Shown in pieces: positions 29,437-39,035 of a stretch of 64,000 nt of DNA; position 1 is the stretch's first letter; each line of letters starts with the position of its first letter. Source of the stretch: Eutrophomonas brisbanensis. GTDB lineage: Bacteria > Pseudomonadota > Gammaproteobacteria > Burkholderiales > Eutrophovitaceae. The translations under genes were made by a program, and so were the position numbers. The DNA is taken from positions 326,535-390,534 of the forward strand of contig JAYQIQ010000001.1 of NCBI GenBank assembly GCA_038141705.1, in the 5' to 3' direction. The notes beneath the pieces were generated by a model that saw nothing but the letters and a program-made list of their open reading frames with translations, was not told the DNA's origin and made no database searches.

Positions 29437-30955
29437 ATGAGCGTTCATTGTGACCACCAGGACGAAGTGGTTCCGCGCCAATCCAATTATGTCGGTTTAA
29501 TAGCCGAGCTAAGAAGGAACCTTCCTATTCTTTCCATCCTGGATCAGATGGAGGATGTTAAGCCTTACGAGTGCGACGGATTGTCTGCCTACCGCCAGGT
29601 TCCTCGTGCAGTTATCTTGCCGCGCACGGAAAGCGACCTGAAACGGGTTTTGGAGGCTTGGCGTCAACACCGAGTTCCCGTAGTTGTCCGCGGAGCCGGA
29701 ACCGGCCTCTCTGGTGGCGCCATGCCACATGCCGAAGGCGTAGTTGTATCTCTCGCGCGTTTCATGCAGATCCTTGAAATAGATCCCCAAGCCCGCACTG
29801 CACGCGTTCAACCAGGCGTTCGCAATCTGGCGCTTTCGAAGCCGCAGCCCCCTCAATCTGTATTACGCACCAGATCCTTCATCGCAAATTGCCTGCACCC
29901 TTGGTGGAAATGTCGCCGAGAATTCGGGAGGCGTGCATTGCCTTAAATATGGGCTGACCGTACACAACGTGTTGTCTGCGCGCGCCCTGGTCCTCTCGGA
30001 GGATGGCGTTGATGAGGTTACCTTCGGCAGTGCTTCGCCAGACGCCCTTACTTTTGATCTACTGGCTGCACTTTCCGGCTCTGAGGGCATGCTCGCGGTT
30101 GTTACTGAGATCTTGGTCAAGCTTACGCCCAAGCCGGAAATCGCTCAGGTGGTCATGGCCTCGTTCGATTCGGTGGTTACAGCTGCCGATGCCGTTGCGG
30201 CAATTATTGCTGCAGGCATTATCCCTGCCGGCCTCGAAATGATGGACAAACAAGCGATTGCTGCGGTTGAGCCACATCGCCCGCGCTGGCTACCCGACAC
30301 AGATGCGGGCAGCCATCCTGCTATGCGAATCCGACGGCACATCGGAAGAAGTCGCACACGAAATCACACGAATTACGGAAGTGCTGGCGAAACGCTGGCG
30401 TACGGTTGTTACGCGAGGCGTACCGGCGGAACGAAGCGGAATGAAGCTTTGGGCAGGACGCAAGCGCAGCCTTCCCGCAGTCGGGCGCATCACGCCGGAT
30501 TACCTTTGTATGGATGGGACGATTCCCAGAAAACGCCGGGTGAAATGAATTCGCAGCTATCTCCGAAATGGAAAAGAAATACGGCTTGCGGTGCGCCAAC
30601 GTATTTCATGCGGCGACGGCAATCTCCACCCTTGATTATGTTTGATGCCAACGACCCGGATGAAACTGGACACGGGCGGAGCCTTCGGCGCGTGATTCTT
30701 GAGTTATGCATCGATTGGGCGGCACGATTACCGGTGAACATGGCGTTGGCATAGAAAAAGCTTGCGCAAATGTGCGTCCAGTTTAGCCCTGAGGAGTTGA
30801 GCGCCTTTTCTGCAGTCAAGCATGCGTTCGATCCACAGGGGCTCCTCAATCCTGGAAAAGTCATCCCGACTACAGCGCGCTGCCGAGAGTACAAGCAGAC
30901 CGGCACCGGCCACCGCCACGATTGCCACGCCCACAACCATGAGGTGACTGCATGA
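29437..30955 (+). CDS. glcD: Glycolate oxidase FAD subunit GlcD (several frameshifts)
   Basis: FAD-linked glycolate dehydrogenase, catalytic subunit working with GlcE and GlcF. It starts MSVHCDHQDEVVPRQSNYVG after AGAGGAGAC. The FAD-binding region reads VVRGAGTGLSGGAMPHAEGV. Frames then change: CTLGGNVAENSGGVHCLKYG, LTVHNVLSARALVLSEDGVD, LTPKPEIAQVVMASFDSVV and PAGLEMMDKQAIAAVE. Near the end come GGTITGEHGVG (30716-30750), FSAVKHAFDPQGLLNPGKVI and PTTARCREY. Six or more indels lie between 29840 and 30770. Joined length about 500 fits GlcD. The stop overlaps the glcE start (ATGA). Confidence 0.9.
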
Positions 30956-31577
30956 GCCTTGCAATTCAGACCGTTTCTACGGTGCAGCCTGATTCGCCGA
31001 TTTTGCAACGCTGGCAGGATCAAATTCGCACAGCCAGAGCAGAAGAAAAAGCTCTGGTTATCACCGGTGCCGGTAGTAAATCATTTTATGGCCTTCCCAT
31101 CGAAGGTGAGGCACTCGATACTCGGGATTACCGGGGAATCATCGACTACGAGCCGACTGAACTGGTAATGACCGCACGCTGCGGAACTCCACTCTCCGAG
31201 ATTGAAGCAACCTTTGGCTGCCAGTGGCCAGATGTTGGCATTCGAACCTCCTCGTTTTGGTGGCACGCCCACCATAGGCGGCGTTGTGGCTGCAGGCTTC
31301 CCGACCTCGGCGGATGGCAGCTGTTGCCCGCGACTTCGTCCTCGGCGTACGACTGATGACGGGTACCGGCGATCTAATGCGCTTTGGCGGCCAAGTCATG
31401 AAGAACGTCGCAGGCTACGACGTTTCGCGAATGCTAACCGGGAGCCTCGGCTGTTTTGGTTTCGTTGCGGAAGTCTCGCTCAAAGTGGTGCCAACCTTGC
31501 ACCAGGAAACGACCTGTACCTAAAGTCACAGAGCGGGGGCATTGGCGAATCTGGAATCGCTGGGCTGGTCAACCTAT
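30952..31577 (+). CDS. glcE: Glycolate oxidase FAD-binding subunit GlcE, truncated at the phage junction
   Basis: Second flavin subunit. It starts MSLAIQTVSTVQPDSPILQR, then ALVITGAGSKSFYG, YRGIIDYEPTELVMTARCGT, FGGTPTIGGVVAAG, FVLGVRLMTGTGDLMRFGGQ, VMKNVAGYDVSRMLTGSLGC and VAEVSLKVVP. After two indels it reads ..ALANLESL and WAGQP, a GlcE-typical stretch. About 210 of 350 residues are present; the next codons belong to the phage terminase small subunit in the same frame. glcF is absent from the window. Confidence 0.88.
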
Positions 31578-31960
31578 GACTGTCCCTGAAGAGCCTAAGA
31601 GAAAAAAGAGGAAGACCTCGTAAGCCTGATAGGTTAATGACTAGACAACAGTGGGAGGATGAATCCAAGAAAGCCAAAGGACGGCCGAAGGGGATGAGGA
31701 CTGCAATTAAGAAACTTGAAGAACGCCTCCTATCCGCTAATAGGATTGAAGGAGTTATAGACGCTATCGTTCAAGCTGCCGAAGACCCAGAACATAAGAA
31801 TCAAGCCGCAGCATGGAAACTTATTATGGATAGAATGGCTCCTCTAAGTCATTATGATAAAACAAAAGGCAATGAAAAGCCAGTCATTCAGATTAACGTA
31901 TCCTCTATAGACCGCATAGAATCTGGTGTTCAGGACATTGAGGGCGAAGTAATTGAATAA
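31576..31960 (+). CDS. terS: Phage terminase small subunit (one frameshift)
   Basis: DNA-recognition subunit of the packaging motor. It reads MTVPEEPKRKK, then after one missing G near 31610 RGRPRKPDRLMTRQQWEDES and KKAKGRPKGMRTAIKKLEER, then a helical C-terminus. Basic N-terminus and position before lysozyme and TerL support the call. No ribosome site is visible before the ATG because the sequence there belongs to glcE, so the true start or the junction itself is uncertain. Confidence 0.7.
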
Positions 31961-32387
31961 ACTAGCTGACCAACTTGCTAGACATGAAGGGGTTAAAAGA
32001 TTCGCCTATAAATGCCCCGCTGGTAAATGGACTATAGGAATAGGAAGGAATATAGACGAGGATGGTGGATTAGGACTATCCGACAGTGAAATCTATACCC
32101 TATTAACTAATGACATTCGTAGAACCGAAGAAGAACTAAGCAATTCATTCAGATTCTTTAACGATTTAGATAGAGTCCGTAAGGATGCAATGATTAATAT
32201 TTGCTTCAATATTGGACTACCCCGTCTCAGGAGCTTCAGAGAAGCCCTCAGAGAGATGGAAGCAAAAAACTACCCTGAGGCCGCAGTTGAGTTTTTAGAC
32301 TCTCTATGGGCCTCTCAGGTGGGTCAGAGGGCATTAGACGTTACTTACATGATTCAACATGGAGAATATCCAGATGAAGGGCGTTAA
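31953..32387 (+). CDS. Phage lysozyme / endolysin (GH24)
   Basis: Muramidase for host lysis, 144 residues. The N-terminal catalytic region reads LARHEGVKRFAYKCPAGKWT then IGIGRN: glutamate in HEG, cysteine in YKC and threonine in WTIGIG form the E-C-T triad of P21/P22-like endolysins (T4 lysozyme has D in place of C). No signal peptide or membrane anchor, so it needs the holin at 45060. TTG start; overlaps terS by eight bases. Confidence 0.92.
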   Translation: MNKLADQLARHEGVKRFAYKCPAGKWTIGIGRNIDEDGGLGLSDSEIYTLLTNDIRRTEEELSNSFRFFNDLDRVRKDAMINICFNIGLPRLRSFREALREMEAKNYPEAAVEFLDSLWASQVGQRALDVTYMIQHGEYPDEGR

Positions 32388-32550
32388 TCATTATAGAAAA
32401 GACGGAACCCTCCATAAGGGTGGTACGCATAAAATGCCCAACGGTGAGTTACATTCGGGCAAGACACACACGAAGTCTAGTGTTAGGCTCTACCATTACG
32501 GTGAGCTAAGTAAGAAAGCTCAAGATAAAGCACGTTCAAACTGGAAATAG
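32374..32550 (+). CDS. Small conserved phage protein
   Basis: 58 residues starting MKGVNHYRKDGTLHKGGTHK with the repeated-looking pattern HKGGTHKMPNGELHSGKTHT. Histidine- and glycine-rich, no membrane segment. Similar short proteins occur near terminases of podoviruses, function unknown. The start overlaps the lysozyme stop by 14 bases; a GGAGAATATCCAG stretch could serve as ribosome site. Confidence 0.65.
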   Translation: MKGVNHYRKDGTLHKGGTHKMPNGELHSGKTHTKSSVRLYHYGELSKKAQDKARSNWK

Positions 32551-32559
32551 GAGATTGTT

Positions 32560-32691
32560 ATGCCTGGTAAAAAATACGGTATGTCTGGCACAAAAACAAA
32601 AAAAGAAACAAAAGAGCAAAGAATGAAAAGGCTTAAAAATGCCAAAACTAGAGGTCGTGGAAGACCTATCCGAACTGGCGGAGCTAGGTAG
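32560..32691 (+). CDS. Small basic phage protein
   Basis: 43 residues, MPGKKYGMSGTKTKKETKEQ, rich in lysine and ending RGRGRPIRTGGAR, an AT-hook-like GRGRP. ATAGGAGATTGTT provides a good ribosome site. Possibly DNA-binding; no family recognised. Confidence 0.65.
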   Translation: MPGKKYGMSGTKTKKETKEQRMKRLKNAKTRGRGRPIRTGGAR

Positions 32692-33089
32692 TTGGCCTAT
32701 ACCAAACCTAAGTTACGGGAAAGGTTGAAAAACAAGATTATGGCTGGCTCCAAAGGGGGCAAGCCAGGTCAGTGGTCAGCCAGAAAAGCCCAACTATTAG
32801 CCCAAGAATATAAATCTGCGGGCGGTGGTTACAGTGGTAGTAAGACTAAAGCCCAGAAATCCTTAAAGAAGTGGACTAAGGAAGAATGGGGTACTAAGTC
32901 TGGCAAACCCTCCACTCAAGGAAAGGAAGCTACTGGTGAACGCTATTTACCCAAGAAAGCTAGGAAAAACTAACTAAGAAAGAATATCAAGCCACTTCAA
33001 GGAAGAAGCGCGAGGATACAAGAAAAGGAAAACAATTCTCTAAACAACCCAAAAAGATAGCCAAGAAGACTTCAAGGGCTAGGAAATGA
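32692..33089 (+). CDS. Phage DUF5872-like basic protein (one frameshift)
   Basis: TTG start directly after the previous stop. It reads MAYTKPKLRERLKNKIMAGS, KGGKPGQWSARKAQLLAQEY, KKWTKEEWGTKSGKPSTQGK and ATGERYLPKKA. One base change near 32968 then gives LTKKEYQATSRKKREDTRKG and KQFSKQPKKIAKKTSRARK, ending TGA. This pattern occurs in many marine and gut phages and is very basic, so a DNA-associated virion role is plausible. Function unknown. Confidence 0.7.
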
Positions 33090-33450
33090 GACCAGAAACT
33101 TTCTACACCATTGGTAATAACCCCTACTGCTGGGACAACTACTACCATAATGACCGTTCCTACAGGTTATGAGGCGCGTGTTACTAACGTCTTTGTAACT
33201 AACAATACGGGTTCTACTAAAAACTTTAGTGCAGCTTGGGTTAGTGGTGGGACTACTTATTGCCTTTGCCTCAGCTAAATCTTTGAATAGTAAAGACTTT
33301 ATTGAATACGGTGGGGAATATGGTCAATTCCTAATCATGGATGAGGGGGATACTATGACGGTAACTCCTGAAGCTGGCTCTACTTTCGTGGTAATCGTAT
33401 CTTTCATCCTATTAAAACATGACGGTTCTAAGTTTGACCTAACTGTATGA
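33086..33450 (+). CDS. Small virion-type protein (frameshifted)
   Basis: Starts MRPETFYTIGN at an ATGA overlap. Frames continue ITAGTTTTTIMTVPTGYEAR, VTNVFVTNNTGSTKNFSAAW, SLNSKDFIEYGGEYGQFLIM and DEGDTMTVTPEAGSTFVVIV. Beta-rich, about 120 residues, two indels. Similar small beta-sandwich proteins precede the large terminase in related podoviruses; probably head or tail decoration, unproven. Confidence 0.6.
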
Positions 33451-34691
33451 ACTTAGACATCAACCTATTAACTTGGCAGCAGGAAGTCTGGAACGACCCA
33501 ACCCGCTTCAAGGTAGTCGCAGCAGGCCGTAGGACAGGGAAATCCCGTCTTGCGGCTTATTTGCTTCTAGTGAATGCTTTACAAGCTGATAAAGGCCACG
33601 TTTTCTATGTAGCCCCTACTCAAGGTCAGGCTAGGGATATTATGTGGAATCACCTCCTAGAACTAGGTGGGGATATGGTTGAAGGCTCCCACGTTAATAA
33701 CTTACAGATTAAGCTAATTAACGGCATTACCATTTCGTTAAAGGGTGCTGACAGACCAGAAACTATGCGGGGTGTAAGTCTAGCCTACTTAGTATTAGAC
33801 GAATACGCAGACATGAAGCCTGACGTTTGGGAGTTGATTTTACGCCCAGCCCTGTCAGACTTAAAAGCTAGTGCTTTGTTCATTGGGACACCAATGGGTA
33901 GAAACCATTTCTATGACCTCTACAAACAAGCTGAGTTAGGTGGCGACCCCAATTTCAAAGCATGGCATTACACAAGTTACGATAATAACTTATTAGATAA
34001 ATCTGAAATTGACCAAGCTAAAGTCTCCATGTCTTCCTATGCTTTTAGACAGGAGTTCATGGCATCCTTTGAGGCTAGGGGTTCTGAGATGTTTAAGGAA
34101 TCCTGGGTCAAGTTTTCTGAAGAAGAACCTGATGGTGATTACTATATAGCTATTGACTTAGCTGGCTTTGAAGAAGTTGGCAAAAAGAACAAAACCAAAA
34201 ATCTTGACAACACCGCTATAGCTGTAGTAAAGGTGGGTAGCCAAGGGTGGTGGGTTAAGGATATAATTACGGGTAGGTGGTCTTTAGACCAGACTGCTCA
34301 GAAGATTTTTCAGGCCGTTAGGGACTATCAGCCTATCTATGTGGGAATAGAGAAAGGTATTGCGCGTCAAGCTGTAATGTCTCCCTTAACTGACCTTATG
34401 AAGAAGTATTCGCGTTTCTTTAGGGTTGAAGAGTTAACCCATGGAAACAAGAAGAAAACTGATAGGGTCATGTGGGCGTTACAGGGAAGATTTGAGAATG
34501 GGCTTATTAACCTTAACAAAGGGGAATGGAACATTCAATTCTTGGACGAGCTATTTCAATTCCCTGACGCTCTGACACATGACGATATGATTGACTCTTT
34601 AGCCTATATAGACCAGTTGGCTAACGTCACATATTCGTATGATTTTGAAGAAGACCATTTTGAAGCCGTAGATATGGTAGCTGGTTACTAA
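33447..34691 (+). CDS. terL: Phage terminase large subunit
   Basis: ATPase and nuclease of DNA packaging, 414 residues, intact. Walker A VVAAGRRTGKSRLAAYLLL lies at about residues 29-47. Walker B plus catalytic acid is LAYLVLDEYADMKPDVWELI. RNase-H-like nuclease acids are in DYYIAIDLAGFEE, VGIEKGIARQAV and THDDMIDSLAYI. Four-base overlap with the preceding gene. Confidence 0.95.
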   Translation: MNLDINLLTWQQEVWNDPTRFKVVAAGRRTGKSRLAAYLLLVNALQADKGHVFYVAPTQGQARDIMWNHLLELGGDMVEGSHVNNLQIKLINGITISLKGADRPETMRGVSLAYLVLDEYADMKPDVWELILRPALSDLKASALFIGTPMGRNHFYDLYKQAELGGDPNFKAWHYTSYDNNLLDKSEIDQAKVSMSSYAFRQEFMASFEARGSEMFKESWVKFSEEEPDGDYYIAIDLAGFEEVGKKNKTKNLDNTAIAVVKVGSQGWWVKDIITGRWSLDQTAQKIFQAVRDYQPIYVGIEKGIARQAVMSPLTDLMKKYSRFFRVEELTHGNKKKTDRVMWALQGRFENGLINLNKGEWNIQFLDELFQFPDALTHDDMIDSLAYIDQLANVTYSYDFEEDHFEAVDMVAGY

Positions 34692-34692
34692 T

Positions 34693-36603
34693 ATGCTTGA
34701 TAAAGAAGAGTTTACGATTCTACAAAGGGTTGAAGATTGGGTCATGGAGAAGTGTGACTCATGGCGTGACCACTTTGATAACAATTATCAAGATAGGTTT
34801 GAAGAGTACAACCGTCTGTGGAGAGGCCAATTTTCCGCAGAGGATAGGACTCGTGACTCTGAAAGAAGCCAGATTGTATCCCCTGCTCTCCAACAAGCCG
34901 TAGAATCTGCCGTAGCTGAGATTGAGGAAGCTACCTTTGGAAGGGGTAGGTTCTTTGACATTAAGGACGATTTGAGAGATGGTGAACCTCAAGACGTTGT
35001 TTACTTAAGAGAGCAGTTAAATAAAGACTTCAAACAGAATAAAGCTAGGAAGGGCGTTGCGGAGTGTCTGATAAACGCCGCCGTCTATGGAACTGGCATT
35101 GCAGAAATAGTGCTGCAAGAAGAAAAAGAAATGAAGCCAGCCTCCCAACCAATAATGGAAGGGCAGATGCAGGCAGTAGGGGTAAACATAGCAGACAGGA
35201 CAGTCTGTAAATTACGCCCAGTATTACCCCAGAACTTCTTAATTGACCCCGTAGCTACTTCCATTGAAGAGGCTATAGGTGTCGCCATTGATGAGTACGT
35301 TCCCTATCATCAAGTAGAGATACTCCAAGAGAGTGGTGTGTACAAGGACGTAGACATCACATTCGCTTACGAAGATTCCGACCTAGACCCCGACCCTGAA
35401 CTTACCGACCAGCCCGATGAGAAGGTTCGCCTTACTAAATACTACGGCTTAGTACCTAAGTATTTAGTTGAAGATGAAGAAGACTTTGAAATTGAGGACG
35501 AAGACGGTCACTACATTGAATGTATTATCGTAATTGCTAACGGTGGTACGTTACTTAAAGTAGAAAGAAACCCTTACATGATGGGCGATAGACCTGTCAT
35601 AGCTTTCCCTTGGGATATAGTTCCTGGACGATTCTGGGGTAGGGGAATCTGTGAGAAGGGATATAACTCTCAAAAGGCTTTAGACGCTGAGTTAAGAGCT
35701 AGGATTGATGCCCTAGCATTAACCGTCCACCCAATGATGGCTATGGATGCTACCCGTCTACCAAGGGGTGCAAGGCCAGAAGTCCGACCTGGAAAGATAC
35801 TATTAACCAATGGCGACCCAAGAGAAGTATTGCAACCTTTCAACTTTGGGCAGGTTAATCAGATTACTTTTGCTCAGGCTAATGAACTCCAGAAGATGGT
35901 TCAAACCGCTACTGGTGCTATAGATTCTGCTGGTATTCCAGGCTCTATTAACGGTGAGGCAACTGCTGCTGGTATCTCTATGTCTCTTGGTGCAATTATC
36001 AAGAGGCATAAGAGAACTCTTATTAACTTCCAAGAGTCTTTTTTGATACCATTCGTGACAAAAGTAGCACACAGGTATATGCAGTTTGAGCCTGAAATCT
36101 ACCCTGTTAACGATTATAAGTTTGAAGTCATTTCCTCTTTGGGGATTATTGCTAGGGAATACGAAGTAACTCAATTAGTACAACTGCTTCAGACTATGGG
36201 TTCAGACTCACCTCTGTATCCAGTATTAATACAATCTATTATAGATAACATGAACATCTCCAATAGGGAGCAATTGATTCAGGTTATCCAGCAAGCCTCT
36301 CAGCCTAATCCTGAACAACAGCAGGCGGCTCAGATTGCTCAACAAGTACAGATGGAGTTCCAGCAGTCTCAGACTAACGCCCTTAACGGGCAGGCTGCGG
36401 AGTCTCAGGCTAGGGCTAATAAGATTGTCCAAGAGACTAAAGCAATTCCTGTTGAGCTTGAGAACGATAGGATTAAGGCCGTTGCTACTAACTTGAAGGC
36501 TGGTACTGAGGACGATAAAGAGTTTGAAAGGCGAATGAAGGTAACTGACAAACTACTGGAGGAGAGAAGGCTTAACCTAGAAACGGCTAAGGCTTTGTCG
36601 TAA
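34693..36603 (+). CDS. Phage portal protein (head-tail connector)
   Basis: 636 residues, dodecameric portal through which DNA enters and leaves. Conserved-looking segments are SERSQIVSPALQQAVESAVA, VPGRFWGRGICEKGYNSQKA and GSINGEATAAGISMSLGAII. The C-terminus is a long glutamine-rich coiled coil (NPEQQQAAQIAQQVQMEFQQ). Length, order after TerL and before the scaffold, and this coiled coil all fit. Intact. Confidence 0.9.
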   Translation: MLDKEEFTILQRVEDWVMEKCDSWRDHFDNNYQDRFEEYNRLWRGQFSAEDRTRDSERSQIVSPALQQAVESAVAEIEEATFGRGRFFDIKDDLRDGEPQDVVYLREQLNKDFKQNKARKGVAECLINAAVYGTGIAEIVLQEEKEMKPASQPIMEGQMQAVGVNIADRTVCKLRPVLPQNFLIDPVATSIEEAIGVAIDEYVPYHQVEILQESGVYKDVDITFAYEDSDLDPDPELTDQPDEKVRLTKYYGLVPKYLVEDEEDFEIEDEDGHYIECIIVIANGGTLLKVERNPYMMGDRPVIAFPWDIVPGRFWGRGICEKGYNSQKALDAELRARIDALALTVHPMMAMDATRLPRGARPEVRPGKILLTNGDPREVLQPFNFGQVNQITFAQANELQKMVQTATGAIDSAGIPGSINGEATAAGISMSLGAIIKRHKRTLINFQESFLIPFVTKVAHRYMQFEPEIYPVNDYKFEVISSLGIIAREYEVTQLVQLLQTMGSDSPLYPVLIQSIIDNMNISNREQLIQVIQQASQPNPEQQQAAQIAQQVQMEFQQSQTNALNGQAAESQARANKIVQETKAIPVELENDRIKAVATNLKAGTEDDKEFERRMKVTDKLLEERRLNLETAKALS

Positions 36604-36749
36604 TGATTACTAATCAGGAAATGCAAAACATCCTTGACCAGATTAATGTCATTGTTAAGGGTTTGGAGCAAAGAATTGTAAAGTTGGAGGAGGCTAGTAA
36701 GCCTAAGAAGGGTGGACAGAGAAACGGAAAAGCATTACCAGAGTCTTAA
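36603..36749 (+). CDS. Small coiled-coil protein after portal
   Basis: 48 residues, MITNQEMQNILDQINVIVKG with heptads through QRIVKLEEASKPKKGGQ. Starts in a TAATG overlap with the portal stop. Function unknown. Confidence 0.7.
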   Translation: MITNQEMQNILDQINVIVKGLEQRIVKLEEASKPKKGGQRNGKALPES

Positions 36750-36949
36750 GGATATGTTCCGAACAGACGGCTGGAAAGTATTAATGGATGAGCTTAAGAA
36801 TAATGCTCTCCAAATTAATTCTGTAGAGGCTACAAAAGATAACGAGGAATTAAACTTCCGTAAGGGACAAGTTAAATATCCTTGCTTTTGTGCTTAATAT
36901 GGAGTCTACCGTTGAACATTATGTAGAGGGTAGCAATGATTCTGTTTGA
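36712..36949 (+). CDS. Small conserved phage protein (one frameshift)
   Basis: MDRETEKHYQSLKDMFRTDG, then WKVLMDELKNNALQINSVEA. An extra A near 36876 hides NILAFVLNMESTVEHYVEGS and the end NDSV. About 78 residues, helical. Frequently found between portal and scaffold genes in related podoviruses. Overlaps its neighbours on both sides. Confidence 0.65.
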
Positions 36950-37166
36950 TTTTATGTGCAAAGTTGGTCATGTGAATGAAAAACTTGTTCCACGTGGAAC
37001 CGAACAGATTGATTGTCCTCAATGTAATGAGGTAGCAACGAAGGTCATCCCTGCTGTCAGGTGTAGTCTTGACCCCACTTCTGGACATTTTCCAGGTGCA
37101 ACAGATAAGTGGGTGCGAGCCAGAGAGCAGAAGATGAAACTAGAACGTAAGGCAGCCGAACAATAG
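36936..37166 (+). CDS. FmdB-like zinc-ribbon phage protein
   Basis: 76 residues, MILFDFMCKVGHVNEKLVPR with a zinc-ribbon half C-x2-C in IDCPQCNEVATKVIP and further cysteine at MCKVGH. The C-terminus SGHFPGATDKWVRAREQKMK matches short phage proteins of this type. Probably a structural or regulatory adaptor; unproven. Confidence 0.7.
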   Translation: MILFDFMCKVGHVNEKLVPRGTEQIDCPQCNEVATKVIPAVRCSLDPTSGHFPGATDKWVRAREQKMKLERKAAEQ

Positions 37167-37207
37167 TCCAAAAGGGTAGCTAGAGTCGGTCTTAACGGAG
37201 TTTGATA

Positions 37208-37978
37208 ATGGCAAGACTAATTGACCCAGTAGAGGTAGATGAAACGGAACAGGTAGAAGATGTCCAACAAGAAGCTGAAACCGAAACGGTAGAAGCATCG
37301 GAAGGGGTAGCAGACGTTCCACCTGAATATCAAGGTAAGACACAGGCAGAACTTATCAAGATGCACCAAGAGGCTTCAAGCCGACTGGGAAGTCAAGGTA
37401 GCGAAGTTGGTGAATTACGAAGGATAGTAGACGATTTCATTCTTAAACAGTCAGAAACGAAAGCACCTGAACCTGCTGAAGAGGTAGATTTTTTTGCTGA
37501 CCCTGACAAAGCTGTAGAAAGTAAGATTGCGAACCACCCTGCTATTAGGGAGGCTCAAGAGACTACTCTACGGATTAGACAGGAACAAGCTAAACAGGAG
37601 TTAATTAACAAGCATCCAGACGCGCAAGAGATTATTCAGACCCCAGAATTTATTAACTGGGTTAAGAGTGATGATATTCGCATGGAGCTTCTTACTCGTG
37701 CTGACCAACAGTATGACAGTAAAGCTGCTGATAACTTGTTTTCTCAATGGAAACAAATTAAACAGTCTTCTGAAGCTGCTGTTCAAAATGAGGTTGAGGC
37801 TAGGAAGGATACTGTTAAACGAGCTTCTACAGGTGGGGCCAAGGGTAGTACCGAAGCACCCTCCAAAAAGATATACCGAAGGGCAGATATTATTGAACTT
37901 ATGAAGACTGACCCAAGGCGTTATCAAAGTATGGAGCCTGAAATTAGAAAGGCTTATATGGAGAAGCGCGTAAGATGA
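37208..37978 (+). CDS. Capsid scaffolding protein
   Basis: About 256 residues, acidic N-terminus (VDETEQVEDVQQEAETETVE), coiled-coil middle and basic C-terminus (RRADIIELMKTDPRRYQSME), the usual plan for scaffolds that bind capsid through a basic tail. Immediately before the capsid gene. A TTG six bases earlier is possible, but the ATG at 37208 has the better-spaced GGAG. Confidence 0.85.
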   Translation: MARLIDPVEVDETEQVEDVQQEAETETVEASEGVADVPPEYQGKTQAELIKMHQEASSRLGSQGSEVGELRRIVDDFILKQSETKAPEPAEEVDFFADPDKAVESKIANHPAIREAQETTLRIRQEQAKQELINKHPDAQEIIQTPEFINWVKSDDIRMELLTRADQQYDSKAADNLFSQWKQIKQSSEAAVQNEVEARKDTVKRASTGGAKGSTEAPSKKIYRRADIIELMKTDPRRYQSMEPEIRKAYMEKRVR

Positions 37979-37989
37979 GGTAATTTACA

Positions 37990-38994
37990 ATGGCTGGTGA
38001 AACTTCTGGTGCGTTTTTTACTGCAAACGCAACTGTAGACAAAACCGCAGCGGCTACTTTTGTACCTGAAATATGGTCTGATGAAGTAATTGCTGCTTAT
38101 CAAAAATCTCTGAAGATGGCTCCTCTTGTTAAGACCATGACTATGTCTGGTAACAAGGGTGATGTTATCCACATTCCTAAGCCTACTCGTGGTAGCGCAA
38201 ATGCTAAGGCAGAAGCCGTAGCAGTTACTATGCAGGCTAATCTGGAAAGTGAAACCACTATCACTATTAACCGTCACTACGAGTATTCTCGTCTGATTGA
38301 AGACATTGTTGAAGTTCAGGCTCTTGCCTCACTCCGACAGTTCTACACTGAAGATGCTGGTTACGCTCTGGCGAAGCAAGTTGATGATGACCTGTTTCGT
38401 GCTGGTACTGGTTTTGGTAGTGGTACTTTTGACCTAACTGTTCCTGTTACTGGTACTTGTACTGGTACTGCATGGGAAGGTGCAAACACTTTCTTTGTGG
38501 ACGCATCCAATGGTCTGACCGCTTACACCGACGATACTGTCGTAGCTGCTGATGTATTTACTGATGCTGGCTTTCGTGCGTTGATTAAGCGTATGGACGA
38601 TAATGATGTCCCAATGACTGACAGAGCGTTCATTATCCCACCTGCATTGCGTTCAGCAATCATGGGTACTGAGCGTTATGTATCATCTGATTTTCGTGAC
38701 GGTGCTACAGTTCAATCTGGACTGATTGGCTCTGTATACGGAATTGACATTTACGTCTCTTCTAACTGCCCACTGATTGAAGACGCAACTTCCAACTCTG
38801 TTGGTACTGCGGACGTTCGTGGTGCATATCTCATTCACAAGGATGCACTTGTTCTTGCTGAGCAGATGAGCGTTCGCTCTCAGACTCAGTACAAGCAAGA
38901 GTACCTGTCAACTCTGTACACTGCTGACACCCTTTATGGTGTTCAAGCACATCGTCCAGAGGGCGGGTTTATCCTCTGTGTACCTGACGTATAA
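37990..38994 (+). CDS. Major capsid protein
   Basis: 334 residues, HK97-fold coat protein by position and pattern: FVPEIWSDEVIAAYQKSLKM, GNKGDVIHIPKPTRGSANAK, INRHYEYSRLIEDIVEVQAL, GYALAKQVDDDLFRAGTGFG, then SSDFRDGATVQSGLIGSVYG and IDIYVSSNCPL. Intact, codons well chosen as expected for an abundant protein. Followed by a strong hairpin. Confidence 0.93.
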   Translation: MAGETSGAFFTANATVDKTAAATFVPEIWSDEVIAAYQKSLKMAPLVKTMTMSGNKGDVIHIPKPTRGSANAKAEAVAVTMQANLESETTITINRHYEYSRLIEDIVEVQALASLRQFYTEDAGYALAKQVDDDLFRAGTGFGSGTFDLTVPVTGTCTGTAWEGANTFFVDASNGLTAYTDDTVVAADVFTDAGFRALIKRMDDNDVPMTDRAFIIPPALRSAIMGTERYVSSDFRDGATVQSGLIGSVYGIDIYVSSNCPLIEDATSNSVGTADVRGAYLIHKDALVLAEQMSVRSQTQYKQEYLSTLYTADTLYGVQAHRPEGGFILCVPDV

Positions 38995-39007
38995 GTTAGG
39001 ATAGGTT

Positions 39008-39023
39008 GGGGGCTTCGGCCCCC
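39008..39023 (+). terminator. Strong hairpin after the capsid gene
   Basis: GGGGGC-TTCG-GCCCCC, six GC pairs closed by a UUCG-type tetraloop, not followed by a U-run. Either a weak terminator or an RNA-stabilising/processing element that sets capsid mRNA excess. Confidence 0.7.
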
Positions 39024-39035
39024 TGACTACTTATT

